DNA of 40,681 nucleotides. Source: Brunnivagina elsteri CCALA 953. Lineage in GTDB: Bacteria; Cyanobacteriota; Cyanobacteriia; Cyanobacteriales; Nostocaceae. A program made the position numbers and the translations under genes. Below, in pieces: positions 22,801 through 30,380 of the stretch (positions within the stretch are counted from its first letter, which is position 1; each line of letters starts with the position of its first letter). The DNA lies in assembly GCF_002289455.1 (NCBI RefSeq), contig NZ_NTFS01000009.1, positions 1-40,681 on the forward strand, read 5' to 3'. The notes beneath the pieces were generated by a model. That model was given only the letters and a program-made list of their open reading frames with translations. It was not told the DNA's origin and did not search any database.

Positions 22801-22867
22801 CCAATTACAAAAAGACCCACATCCACTAATCGCATCACTGGTAAAAGAATTAACTAACAGAATCTAA
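19841..22867 (+). CDS. NTT/MFS-like membrane transporter with C-terminal HEAT-repeat domain
   Basis: 1008 residues from the ATG at 19841. A TTG at 19799 would add 14 polar residues with no family look, so I prefer the ATG. Residues 1-455 carry about eleven transmembrane helices in the style of ATP/ADP-carrier (NTT) or MFS proteins, opening with RPEESDRTWLMFAFYTTTSV and TVALFLDKYGANWLPFIYIA. Residues 470-1008 are soluble, leucine-rich helical pairs, read as HEAT-like repeats (for example SLIRATAATLLLRQGTTQQK, VRCAVLEMIAATHLEDYYSA and TSFVREAAISYLSIASRG). Substrate unknown. It is followed after 33 bases by a cyclic-nucleotide-binding domain gene, so the two are probably one operon. The HEAT tail plausibly docks that regulatory protein (inference). 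Confidence 0.85.
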   Translation: MEIKNNWLGLYKGVFARLLQWVNLRPEESDRTWLMFAFYTTTSVGLRWTEDSTVALFLDKYGANWLPFIYIASSFMGTLLVFFYSWLQKVLPLRWVVAALAPCMFIPLFLLRLGLEVPGLAVGVVFLLRLWVDAFYVLNDLNTSIAANQVFNIREIKRTYPIVSSGLLVADIISGFSLPLLVMFVGLKNIIIPISAIFIILGAGILRYLSHRYKSAFPDNSVRQAAIAQIKARPVLSGQLKKYSLLLFAFFGLLQIIGVLIDFQYLTQIEINYSDTEIASFLGIFGGITGLCELLMQLFVSSRVLEKFGVFFTSASLPICIAILLPSSIVLLGLLPITQGHSFFWGLVIMKFIDELLRYTFVVSGNPLLFQPIPDKFRSSVQTLSGGIAEAWGTGIAGIIVLMTIWIGTLGIPIPFDKNWVLIIETTIVAILCLGILWVLRSRYVDLLVLSAGRGQLTGLDVDVRTFKQAVAKTLRESGSTADKSSCIDLLTEIDPPGAAEILAPLLTKLPPELQTSSLEAMLTAGANSIYLPDVKPLLQLPKTEITPEVFALALRYVWLAEENPNLTKLEQFLHMEQHSLIRATAATLLLRQGTTQQKVAATRTLKTMLTHSQEQERINALRALSGSVYLQTLRLLIPSLLQDKSLRVRCAVLEMIAATHLEDYYSALVAGLYYKSTRSTAIRSIVKLENEALPMLLEIATNRYKPEVVRAYTWRAIGQIPTLEAIDVLWENLETSQGTNRDRILRCLLKRRQQDGISSLLDKSYEVTVERLIEEELKFLGEIYAGYVDFKTQGEVYANYLEYKNRNFTESSLESQKVTSICQLLQKALLDLEIDTKERLLLLLRLLYSHDKIQAAKFNLLSASAANLARGLEILEHTITLPNKSLLLDILDQREPQEKLQILVDAKIIKYEQMIISDRTRQLLKEENSLSDWCLACCFHFAAIARIGLTIPQITNNLRHPTSFVREAAISYLSIASRGVLIELLPQLQKDPHPLIASLVKELTNRI

Positions 22868-22900
22868 GTAAAAACTTTTAACTATTATCCACTACCAAAA

Positions 22901-23341
22901 ATGTTAACCAGCGTTGACCGTTTATTATTTGTGCGTCGTGTCCCCATATTCCAAGAACTACGGGACGATTTTATAGTCCGTCTTGCCTCCGTCATGGATG
23001 AACTGACATTTCCTAATAATCATGCCATGTTTCGACAAGGAGAAGAAGGGCGATCGCTTTATGTTGTAATTTCAGGTCGCATCAAAATTCATGTCGCCGA
23101 TCGACAGTTAGCAGTTTTCTCCAAAGGTGAATCCTTCGGTGAAATGGCAATCTTCGACACTCAACCACGTTCTGCTACCGCTACAACCCTCGAACCATGC
23201 GAATGTTTGGAATTAACCCAAGAACAACTCTACGACGCAATTGAAGAAACACCCGAAATTTCCCTGAATATTATCCGTACTCTCTCCCGTCGTATCCGTA
23301 ATTTAAATCAGTTAATTAATGAGTTTGGAACAAATGAATAG
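22901..23341 (+). CDS. Stand-alone cyclic-nucleotide-binding domain protein
   Basis: 146 residues, one Crp/PKA-type cNMP-binding beta-roll. There is no DNA-binding helix-turn-helix after it. MFRQGEEGRSLYVVISGRIK leads into the phosphate-binding cassette FGEMAIFDTQPRSATATT (79-96). The cassette keeps the Gly-Glu (80-81) and Arg-Ser/Thr-Ala (90-92) residues that hold ribose and phosphate in CRP and PKA, so cAMP or cGMP binding is plausible. The C-terminal helix is ISLNIIRTLSRRIRNLNQLI. Coupled with the transporter gene 33 bases upstream, it is most simply read as its regulatory subunit. Confidence 0.92.
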   Translation: MLTSVDRLLFVRRVPIFQELRDDFIVRLASVMDELTFPNNHAMFRQGEEGRSLYVVISGRIKIHVADRQLAVFSKGESFGEMAIFDTQPRSATATTLEPCECLELTQEQLYDAIEETPEISLNIIRTLSRRIRNLNQLINEFGTNE

Positions 23342-23360
23342 TGCATTGCTTTTATCCACA

Positions 23361-23387
23361 GTAGGGGAACCCACGGTTGTTTGCCCT
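23361..23387. repeat. 27-bp dispersed intergenic repeat, copy 2
   Basis: Identical to 2146-2172 over 27 bases. It lies 20 bases after the cNMP-domain gene stop. Confidence 0.85.
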
Positions 23388-23511
23388 TAAAATATCTTGG
23401 ACAAAACCTTACTCTTAAAATATTTCAAACAAAACCTTAGAGACTTCCAAAAAATAAAATCTCAAAATCATATACTACTTCCCAACACTATCATGCGAAG
23501 GGTGGGGAGAC

Positions 23512-23640
23512 CTTTCAGGTAAGCGCAAAGCGCAGGCTTCGCCAACGCCACTTTGACGAAGAGAAGTTGCGTGCGCGGGTTCCCCGCGTTGAGCAAACTT
23601 CGGGGACGGAAACCGACACCGCCAAGTGGACTCACCCCAC
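23512..23640. repeat. GC-rich cyanobacterial interspersed repeat
   Basis: A GC-rich block with words such as gcgcaaagcgc and gcgcgggttccccgcg stands out from the AT-rich surroundings. Positions 23603-23634 are the reverse complement of 7241-7272 in the kinase gene. It separates the cNMP gene from the HAF remnant and carries no ORF of its own. Confidence 0.7.
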
Positions 23641-23952
23641 CCCTACAATGAAAGGAGGATTTATTTCTTGGTGTTCCCTCAGCGTTGCTTGTTCTGCTCC
23701 AAAAGTGCCCAGGTTTTTAACTTGATAATTACCTGTACCATCTTTTTCCCAAATCACAGCCGTATTTACAAACTTGTCATTGAGAGTGCGATCGCTATCT
23801 ACATAACCGACAATCTGACCATGATTATTGATACTCCGTGCAGTACCCCCATCACCACCAGATGCTGCGAGTTCCTTGACCACCATTCGAGTACTTGTGT
23901 GTAGACTGTAGCCTTGTAAAGGGGGGATTAAGAAGGTAATTCTGGGATGCAA
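23632..23952 (-). pseudogene. Remnant of a HAF-repeat (extracellular) protein
   Basis: The readable part, GGTARSINNHGQIVGYVDSD followed by AVIWEKDG and NLGTFG, is one to one-and-a-half HAF-type repeats. These are known from secreted cyanobacterial and actinobacterial proteins with many tandem copies, usually several hundred residues long. Only 106 codons remain. There is no signal peptide, and the last 14 codons run into repeat DNA. An 18-base word near its 3' end (23659-23676) is shared with 16297-16314. I read this as a gene fragment stranded between repeats; expression is unlikely to matter. Confidence 0.65.
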
Positions 23953-23977
23953 AGGGAATTGTAGTCTTGGTAAGGAT

Positions 23978-24184
23978 TTAAGGTTTCTGCACTGGTGTGA
24001 CTGGCTTTGAGGGTTTATATTCAGGAGTTAGTGACTTGAGATGGGAGTTGTATGGATCAAACTTCTTTTCTTGACTAACTCGCAAGAATGACACTGGGTA
24101 AGAAACCACAATGAGCATAAATGCACCCAGCATCAAAAAGATGTATTTGTGCATATCTTGCGATCGCGTTGATTTCGTCTGCAT
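23978..24184 (-). CDS. Small single-helix membrane protein
   Basis: 68 residues. A transmembrane segment lies at about 13-31 (YIFLMLGAFMLIVVSYPVSF), preceded by a short basic N-terminus and followed by a proline-rich tail with PEYKPSKPVTPVQKP. There is no recognised domain. It lies 16 bases after the 159-residue membrane protein gene and is probably the last gene of that three-gene unit. The size and layout suggest a small accessory subunit of a membrane complex (inference). Confidence 0.65.
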   Translation of the reverse strand: MQTKSTRSQDMHKYIFLMLGAFMLIVVSYPVSFLRVSQEKKFDPYNSHLKSLTPEYKPSKPVTPVQKP

Positions 24185-24200
24185 GGCTTTTGCTTTTTAA

Positions 24201-24680
24201 TTAGGTTAATGGTAGATAAGGAAAAATGGGATGCCAAGACATAACAGTGGCTGCAATGAATAAGACAAACATCCAGAAAAATATTGTGCGTGATTTAATC
24301 TGTTTGTTTTTCCACAACTGAGATAGAACTAGCCAACTACTTAACCATCCAATCAGTAGCATGGTTTCTTTCCCTGAATAGCTACCGATGTTTCCCCAGA
24401 GTTTACTGGGGTTATGACTGCCAGGTATCCAACTCCCAAGAGTCCAGAGCAAATTCTCTACTGTTTTAGACTTATCTCCATCAGAAAAATGATGGGAAAT
24501 CATCATTGTGACGCAACCAATCCCAGCGCTGATTAATGCTGCGGCTGCAGAACCTGATGTAGTCGGAGGATTTTTTGAACCTTCCGCTAAACCACTTGGG
24601 AAAGATTTGAGTTGATTCCAAGTTCGACTATAGAAAGGTTCTGATGTCTGTTCTTTTAGAGGTGATATTTGTCTTGCCAT
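24201..24680 (-). CDS. Membrane protein of unknown function
   Basis: 159 residues with three hydrophobic segments, about 46-64, 104-123 and 132-149. Conserved-looking features are SHHFSD (62-67), the glycine-rich GSWIPGSHNPSKLWGNIGSY loop (82-101), and a C-terminal SWHPIFPYLPL. The histidines H63, H64, H89 and H150 lie at the ends of helices, where metal or heme ligands are often found. I do not recognise a named family. It is second in a minus-strand run of three membrane proteins with gaps of 87 and 16 bases. Confidence 0.75.
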   Translation of the reverse strand: MARQISPLKEQTSEPFYSRTWNQLKSFPSGLAEGSKNPPTTSGSAAAALISAGIGCVTMMISHHFSDGDKSKTVENLLWTLGSWIPGSHNPSKLWGNIGSYSGKETMLLIGWLSSWLVLSQLWKNKQIKSRTIFFWMFVLFIAATVMSWHPIFPYLPLT

Positions 24681-24767
24681 TTTTTGAGTGGTTAATTCTT
24701 AATTGCTAATGGTTAATTCCTAAGACAACCCGGTGGGTTGTCTCTACACCTAATTCCTTCCTAACCC

Positions 24768-25418
24768 CTACAAAGCATGAATTTTGGCAATTCCGAGTCC
24801 AGTGACTAAACCACCCATTGCAAAGAACATCATTGCCATCAATGCAACACAGCTTGCTGCCAATACTGGACGGTTTTCTTTTTCTAAAATTGAGTCCCCA
24901 TATTTCCACAAAATCCAAGTGCAAGCAACTCCAATTGGCAGGGTAAATAAGACGCTAAATTCGTGATATTCCATTAAAACGTACTGTCCTAATGGTGTAT
25001 TTTCTTTCAACCAAGCACGGGCACCACCAAATTCTATACCTGCCCGGTAGCGCATGTATGCAAGGTTGCCTGTAGCTATCCCCAGAAATGCGATCGCACT
25101 AGACCAAAATGTCAGGGTACGCATTTGCGGTAATATCTTGCCTACACCCCGCAGTAAGGGAAACGCTAGATGTCCTGTGTAGACTGCAACTACTGTCGCT
25201 AGTAATGAGCCAAAGCCATGAATCGTTCCGAGCGATCGCTGCCAAGGGCTAGGATGCAACAGGTTAAAGAATGGCAAGAACAAAAATAAGGCTGCGGACA
25301 GAATACTCAAGCCGTATACGCTAATTTTGGCGATGTCAAGCTGTCTAGGAAACGTACTTGAACTACTATCGGTATATTCTTCTTGTATCACGGGTAATTC
25401 TCCAGCAGCTAAAGTCAA
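24768..25418 (-). CDS. Multi-spanning membrane protein with helix-located histidines (possible b-type cytochrome)
   Basis: 216 residues, five to six helices, about 33-53, 64-90, 103-122, 150-172 and 186-208. Histidines H67 (GTIHGFG), H83 (YTGHLAFPLL) and H152 (MEYHEF) are within or next to helices, the placement seen in membrane b-type cytochromes, though pairing cannot be proven from sequence. The N-terminal 30 residues are soluble, acidic and serine-rich. First gene of the three-gene membrane unit; its promoter lies in the 588-base gap upstream. No named family recognised. Confidence 0.75.
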   Translation of the reverse strand: MTLAAGELPVIQEEYTDSSSSTFPRQLDIAKISVYGLSILSAALFLFLPFFNLLHPSPWQRSLGTIHGFGSLLATVVAVYTGHLAFPLLRGVGKILPQMRTLTFWSSAIAFLGIATGNLAYMRYRAGIEFGGARAWLKENTPLGQYVLMEYHEFSVLFTLPIGVACTWILWKYGDSILEKENRPVLAASCVALMAMMFFAMGGLVTGLGIAKIHAL

Positions 25419-26006
25419 GATTTGAATACTTATTAAGAAATATTTGTATTAGTTTTAGTTCATATAACCATGCAAATATTCCTCAAAATTGAGATAAATA
25501 GTCAACTATTTGCGAGATATGGCAAATAAAATTTGTCGCTTTGCAAATTACGGCAAAATCAACCCAATATTTCAATTAATTCACTATTCGCGTTACTGCT
25601 TGCTTCAATAAATTACATCCCAGAAAATTACTGTAATATAACTGCTATGCATGACAACCTTCACGACTAAGCCGCAAGAAGTGGAGAAAATGCGATAACT
25701 TCATTTGAGCTTTGCTAACGCACGACTATTTCCTAAGTGAGGTATTAGATTGCCCTAAGTACTTACAATACTGATAATATATTCGAATAAGCTTGTTGTT
25801 AATTAATATCATTAATATTAAAAGTATTTCTTAATATTGTTCCAATATAAGGGTGTATTATCAGGTTATTTGCAGGTGATAATAGTTACGAAAATAATAC
25901 TCATTACTTAAAGGGCTTCCCAAAAATAAATTATCCAACAACAAAAAGACGCGCGGGGAATACCAGCACGTCTACAAATTGTGTTCGATTATAGGAATCC
26001 CGACAA
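25419..26006. other. Intergenic region upstream of the three-membrane-protein unit
   Basis: 588 bases, very AT-rich, with direct copies of attaatat near 25805-25835. No ORF was found. The terminator of the COP23-like gene lies at its far end (25942-25973). The promoter of the 25418 gene should lie in the first 200 bases. No known regulator site is clear. Confidence 0.5.
25942..25973 (-). terminator. Rho-independent terminator of the COP23-like gene
   Basis: Read on the minus strand, agacgtgc pairs with gcgcgtct (eight pairs, one G-T) around an 11-base loop. It is followed by tttttgttg. It lies 33 bases after the stop of the gene at 26007. Confidence 0.75.
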
Positions 26007-26813
26007 TTAGCGGAATTTGCCAGGATTAAGACGAGAGCCAGTTTGATTTTTTCCTGGCTGACGGCGAATACTAACTCCATTTCTGAGACTGTTGCCAGTA
26101 CCTCTATCCGCTTTATCTAGGAAAGGTTTGAGGCTTATCGGTGCTTTTGAAGAGGAGCGATTGCTTCTACCTGTGACGGTGTTATAAATTTGTTCAACTT
26201 CATTACCACCTCTGCTACGACTGGTATATGTGTTGACAGCAGAGGTTTGCTCACCATTGTCTGCTGCTGCGAGGTTTTGGAAGACGCTGTTACGGACAAT
26301 GTAAGCGTCTTTTTCTGGGGGAACAGTGAAAACAATGCGACAAGCTGGGTTAGCTTCAGTGGTGACGCAAACGATATTTTGTCCATTTGCAAAACCTGTT
26401 TGCAATTCGAGTAAACCATCGCGACGATAGGATTCTAAACGTTGAGCGATCGTATTACAGCGACGTATCATATCCCAACCACCACCCATACTGCGGGGAT
26501 TAGCCCAAGCAAATCCTTGTCCGGGTCGGCTTTGGGGTTGATACATTACAGTATACTGACCGTTGTTATCTTGCTGGCATCCAAACCGCGCATTCCCATC
26601 AGATGAAGAAACTCCGGATGGATATCTGTTGCCAGAGGATACTGTGGAGTCGGTAGAACCACGATTTGAACCGCCATTTGATGTTGTGGGTACTACCACA
26701 TCGTCGCCGTTTCTGGAGGTATACTGGGCATGGGCGACAGAATTACCCAACAAAGATAGACCAAGGCTGGCGAATAGTAGTAAATTAATTGGGCGCATAG
26801 AAAGCGATCGCAT
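26007..26813 (-). CDS. COP23-like secreted protein
   Basis: 268 residues. The signal peptide spans about residues 8-29 and ends NSVAHAQ, a good cleavage site. A serine/glycine-rich linker is followed by the COP23-type domain (about 78-175): FGCQQDNNGQYTVMYQPQSR, then FAWANPRSMGGGWDMIRRC, IAQRLESYRRDGLLELQTG, and CVTTEANPACRIVFTVPP, with cysteines placed for disulfides. COP23 was described as a circadian-oscillating, membrane-associated protein in unicellular cyanobacteria; its biochemical role is unclear. The C-terminal third (QIYNTVTGRSNRSSSKAPIS onward) is basic and disordered. A GCGATCGC site sits immediately before the start. Confidence 0.88.
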   Translation of the reverse strand: MRSLSMRPINLLLFASLGLSLLGNSVAHAQYTSRNGDDVVVPTTSNGGSNRGSTDSTVSSGNRYPSGVSSSDGNARFGCQQDNNGQYTVMYQPQSRPGQGFAWANPRSMGGGWDMIRRCNTIAQRLESYRRDGLLELQTGFANGQNIVCVTTEANPACRIVFTVPPEKDAYIVRNSVFQNLAAADNGEQTSAVNTYTSRSRGGNEVEQIYNTVTGRSNRSSSKAPISLKPFLDKADRGTGNSLRNGVSIRRQPGKNQTGSRLNPGKFR

Positions 26814-26903
26814 AAATTATCCTCTCTGGGATATCACTAGGAAGTCGATACTTGTTGTGACGGATTATTTTCTATTTTGATTCTGGTTTTTTGAATTTGG
26901 TAG

Positions 26904-26923
26904 GGGCAAACGGCTGTTTGCCC
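26904..26923. repeat. Palindromic repeat hairpin
   Basis: gggcaaac (26904-26911) pairs perfectly with gtttgccc (26916-26923) around ggct. Same family as 9589-9608. Confidence 0.7.
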
Positions 26924-26980
26924 TCGTGATATTGATATTTACCGTAATAAACGGATTGGACGAACAACCGATATTTCAAT

Positions 26981-27030
26981 TGGGCGAACAACCGTACTCC
27001 GAAACGGAGAAGCAAGCTACGCCCCTACGG
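26981..27030. repeat. 50-bp dispersed intergenic repeat
   Basis: This contains cgtactccgaaacggag followed by agcaagctacgcccct. A diverged copy with the same word order is at 34742-34791. Both copies lie between minus-strand genes. Confidence 0.75.
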
Positions 27031-27087
27031 GGATTGGACTAATATTTTAATGGGACGAACAATCGTTTGTCTTTTTCAGGAATACCA

Positions 27088-28905
27088 TTATTTCTTAGGT
27101 TGTTCGGGTTTCTTCTCTTCAGGGCATTTTTTCTTATCTTCACGACATTCTTTAGCAACTTTAATTATTGCTTTGGCTTTTTCGCGCATTTCTTGGTGCT
27201 TGGCGACTCCTTCGTAAGCATAGCGGTTGTAACCTCCACGGGAAATTAAATTTTCAAGATAACTTACCCGTTCCTTGCCTCCTGGATGGGATGATGCCCA
27301 GGTTGGAGGAGCGTTTTTCTGCTGCTGTTTGAGTGTCACCATCAGGTTTCTCAATCCATCGGCTGCATATCCTGATGCTACAAGAATGCGAGTACCTAAT
27401 ACGTCGGCTTGTCGCTCCATATCCCGACTATAGCTGAGTCCAAACAATTGTCCAATGGTTCCCCCTAAGGGTAAATACTGAGTTACGTTAGAAATCAAAT
27501 TACCTTGAGTGACTAATTGAAAACCATGTGACAGCACCACATGGGATAGTTCATGTCCAATTAATCCAGCAAGTTCGGCTTCAGACTTGGCTTTTTCAAT
27601 TGCACCAGCGTTAATAAATACTTTACCACCAGGAAGAGCAAAAGCATTTAAATCGGCTTCGGGAATGACAAAAAACTCGTATTTAAATTCGTTACGTCCA
27701 CCAACTTTAGCGAGTTTCTGCCCGATATCATTAACATAGGCATTAAGTTGTTCGTCTTTACCTAAATCAAGTTGTTTTCTCGCTTGTTTCGCTACCGATT
27801 CACCAATAGATTCTTCACCTTGTAATAGTAAGATGGTGGAATCCAATGCGGAGAATGGTCCAAGTAGACTACCAGTGACAGCATAACCCAAAGCTCCCGT
27901 GATAATATTTGCGATCGCATTGCCGCGAATCTCTCCTCTGATGTAGGATTTATAGCGTTTGAGGTTCTCTTCTGCTAGTTTGGTAAATTCTGGTGCGAGG
28001 GAGTCGTTTTGATTCAGCATGGCATATTGACGGGCTGCTAGGGAAGCTTCCATAAACTTCTTCTCATCAGCTAAAGCTGTCACCCTCGCCTTAACTAAAT
28101 CTGGTTGATTGGGGTATAATCCGGTTCCCCGTTCTAATACCTGTAACGCTTCTTTCGTGCGATCGCGTTTTTTTAGTTCTTCTGCGTATTTGATATGTCC
28201 CGGTATAAATTCGGGAACTTGCTGTACTAATAATTCTAAAGGTACTAAGGTTCGGGTTTCTAAATTAGCAATAATTCCTGCTTCTGCTTCTCGCCAGTAT
28301 ACTTTACCTGCTGGGGTTAACTGTGATGCATCACTAATTGCAGGTTTGCGCTGTTCGCTATTGTTATCAGTATTATTACTGGTAGTGGCTTGTTTAAAAG
28401 GTTCTTTTGCTTCGCGGTAAATTTTCTCAGCTTCGGCAATATTTCCTGCCAAATATAGTTTATCACCCTCTATCAATTTTTGTTGACGGGCGATTTCCTC
28501 AGGTGTCGGAACAGGTTCTTCGGCTTTTTCATCGGGTTTTTTATTATTAGTATTAACATCAGGTTTCTTAATATCTTCGTTTACAGGAGCTTTATTTGAT
28601 TCTTCTGGCTTTTTAGTATCTTTTGATTTGATTATTTTTAAATCACTTGATGTCTTGAGAATTGCTTTTTCTGGTTTACTGTTTTTTTGCGTATCATAAA
28701 TTGATGTAAAAGCATCCTGGGGATTTGTTTCTGTAAAAACCGGATTAAAAGTGTTTTCCTGGGAAGGAAATTCAGCAGATGAGACAGATGGTTGCTGTGC
28801 TGGGGAAATCAAAGGTTGTGTGAGAATAATGAAAATAGATGTTCCAAACGAGAGTAAAAACCAGCTAACAGTTAAAAATGCGGGTTTCCAACGTCTTCCA
28901 TTCAT
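27088..28905 (-). CDS. M48-family zinc metalloprotease with N-terminal anchor and TPR-like region
   Basis: 605 residues. A signal-anchor lies at about 9-30, followed by a K/E/P-rich low-complexity linker (70-135). TPR-like helices follow (about 145-320; KLYLAGNIAEAEKIYREAKE, TKEALQVLERGTGLYPNQPD). The M48 catalytic domain occupies 370-570: HELSH (451-455) supplies two zinc ligands and the catalytic Glu, and ERQAD (497-501) supplies the third ligand. ALPGGKVFINAGAIEKAKSE is the usual preceding motif. Known relatives (BepA/YfgC, HtpX/Oma1 types) act in envelope protein quality control. The domain order, protease plus TPR, is as in BepA but with the TPRs N-terminal. Probable location: periplasm, tethered to the inner membrane. 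Confidence 0.92.
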   Translation of the reverse strand: MNGRRWKPAFLTVSWFLLSFGTSIFIILTQPLISPAQQPSVSSAEFPSQENTFNPVFTETNPQDAFTSIYDTQKNSKPEKAILKTSSDLKIIKSKDTKKPEESNKAPVNEDIKKPDVNTNNKKPDEKAEEPVPTPEEIARQQKLIEGDKLYLAGNIAEAEKIYREAKEPFKQATTSNNTDNNSEQRKPAISDASQLTPAGKVYWREAEAGIIANLETRTLVPLELLVQQVPEFIPGHIKYAEELKKRDRTKEALQVLERGTGLYPNQPDLVKARVTALADEKKFMEASLAARQYAMLNQNDSLAPEFTKLAEENLKRYKSYIRGEIRGNAIANIITGALGYAVTGSLLGPFSALDSTILLLQGEESIGESVAKQARKQLDLGKDEQLNAYVNDIGQKLAKVGGRNEFKYEFFVIPEADLNAFALPGGKVFINAGAIEKAKSEAELAGLIGHELSHVVLSHGFQLVTQGNLISNVTQYLPLGGTIGQLFGLSYSRDMERQADVLGTRILVASGYAADGLRNLMVTLKQQQKNAPPTWASSHPGGKERVSYLENLISRGGYNRYAYEGVAKHQEMREKAKAIIKVAKECREDKKKCPEEKKPEQPKK

Positions 28906-29058
28906 AGAGATATTTCCTCTACACTCATACTATTTTTACACTTTATGCCGATAAAGGTATCTTTGCTCATTTCCTACAAAAATTTTATATGAAGTTTGGT
29001 TTATATCAAGTTTAGAAAGAGAAAATAGGGAAAAAGATATATTTTTGTTGAAGTTATT

Positions 29059-29565
29059 ATGGTTGAAGTCGTTAGGGGGAAAGATAAATTAGTGTTTTCT
29101 AGATTGAGCATAATGGATTTAGCAAATGTAGTTACAGCAGTTTCTTTAGAAAATATCGGCAATCAACCAAAGTCGAAGATATGGACAAAATTAGTCTCGT
29201 CTAGAAATAAAGATAAGGGTTGGGAATATAGCAATGTCAATTTTTATTTTTCACGTATTTTTCTTTTAAATTGGAAGCGGACATATCAAGAAAATGCCTG
29301 TCAGCCAAAAGCTGGAGATTTGATTATCTTAAGACAATATGGATGTGTGAGTCATATTGTCAAAATCATGAATGACATACTCTATGATGACGAAATGTAT
29401 GGAGAGCATGAGTATAATATTTCGCGTTTAGTTCAATTAGTTTGGATTACAGATTGGAATCGATTAACAACAAATAAAGAGTTTTTTGGATGCAAAATTA
29501 CCTTTTCACGAAATGGTAAAGTTTATTCAATGAAAAAATTTAGTTGTTTTCAAGATTTTCCATAA
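29059..29565 (+). CDS. Hypothetical protein, EVE/PUA-like pattern
   Basis: 168 residues, no signal or membrane helix. The central part, KAGDLIILRQYGCVSHIVKI then NISRLVQLVWITDWNR, has the short-strand pattern of EVE/PUA-like small-domain folds (GDLIIL followed by SHIVKI), but the resemblance is weak. Residues 1-60 are unlike anything I recognise. It is the first of three small plus-strand genes (29059-30356) and is divergent from the M48 protease. Spacing to the next gene is 74 bases, so co-transcription is possible. Confidence 0.55.
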   Translation: MVEVVRGKDKLVFSRLSIMDLANVVTAVSLENIGNQPKSKIWTKLVSSRNKDKGWEYSNVNFYFSRIFLLNWKRTYQENACQPKAGDLIILRQYGCVSHIVKIMNDILYDDEMYGEHEYNISRLVQLVWITDWNRLTTNKEFFGCKITFSRNGKVYSMKKFSCFQDFP

Positions 29566-29639
29566 AATTTATCTCAAATCCTCACTGAGTATGGAAAACA
29601 TTTACCTGTACTTATGCAAAAAAGTATTATTTAACCAAT

Positions 29640-29969
29640 ATGAAAAAGCTTTTATTTATATGCAGTCAAAATAAATTACGAAGTCCAACAGCAGAGGCAA
29701 TCTTCTCTGAATATGAAGATTTGGAAGCTGAATCTGCGGGTTTAAATAATGATGCGGAAGTAGCTATTTCTATCGAAGCAATTAAATGGGCTGATATTAT
29801 TTTTGTGATGGAACAAGTTCATCGTCGTAAATTATCTCAGAAATTTCAGCCATTTCTCAAGGGAAAGCGGGTTATTTGTTTGGATATTCGCGATGAATAT
29901 GAATATATGGATGCTGATTTGATTCAAGTTTTGAAAAGTAAGGTATTGCCGATTTTAGGAATTTATTAA
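29640..29969 (+). CDS. Short low-molecular-weight tyrosine phosphatase-like protein
   Basis: 109 residues. The P-loop FICSQNKLRSPTAE has the CX5R signature (Cys8, Arg14) followed by Ser15, as in LMW phosphatases and related arsenate reductases. SAGLNNDAEV is the usual strand after helix 1, ADIIFVMEQVHRRKL follows, and the DIRDEYEYMD loop supplies acidic residues where the general-acid Asp is expected. It is shorter than classic LMW-PTPs (about 150) but matches the compact bacterial subgroup of about 105-110 residues. Substrate unknown. It is flanked by two small hypothetical genes. Confidence 0.85.
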   Translation: MKKLLFICSQNKLRSPTAEAIFSEYEDLEAESAGLNNDAEVAISIEAIKWADIIFVMEQVHRRKLSQKFQPFLKGKRVICLDIRDEYEYMDADLIQVLKSKVLPILGIY

Positions 29970-29987
29970 GTTCATTGATACATAAAA

Positions 29988-30356
29988 ATGCTACACAAAT
30001 TCAAGCGAAGAATTCTCATATTTTTATTTACAGTCTTATTATTAATGATTGCCTATCGATACATTTATGTATTAACCGGAAATATTTGTACAGGAGAATA
30101 CCGCAAGTCACCTAATGCAGTATATCAAGCTGATGTAATGGATTGTTATAGCGAAAGTTTTTTTGGGCAAAAAAAGCAATGGTTTGAGTTTAAAGTCATA
30201 GGGAATAATCAAACTCAAAAATTTACTACTAGTCCAATTACTAAGATATTTTTTGGTTCACGTGCTGGAAATCAAGTAATTTATTGGCAACCTGATTCCT
30301 CAGCAGTGAAATTTGTGTTCCCGGAAATGGAAATTAGGGTTAAGGTACAGAAATAA
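29988..30356 (+). CDS. Small membrane-anchored or secreted protein, unknown
   Basis: 122 residues. A basic start (MLHKFKRR) and a hydrophobic helix (9-31) act as signal or anchor. The rest is a small beta-rich domain with two cysteines (about 33 and 53; GNICTGEY and MDCYSESF) likely to pair in an exported protein. No family recognised. It starts 18 bases after the phosphatase gene, so it is probably co-transcribed. Confidence 0.65.
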   Translation: MLHKFKRRILIFLFTVLLLMIAYRYIYVLTGNICTGEYRKSPNAVYQADVMDCYSESFFGQKKQWFEFKVIGNNQTQKFTTSPITKIFFGSRAGNQVIYWQPDSSAVKFVFPEMEIRVKVQK

Positions 30357-30380
30357 AATATGGATTTGTTTCAAAATCTT

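Noticed and set aside
23632-23952. Intact small secreted protein
   Set aside because: Only about one HAF repeat is present with no signal peptide, and the end runs into repeat DNA, so it is better read as a remnant.
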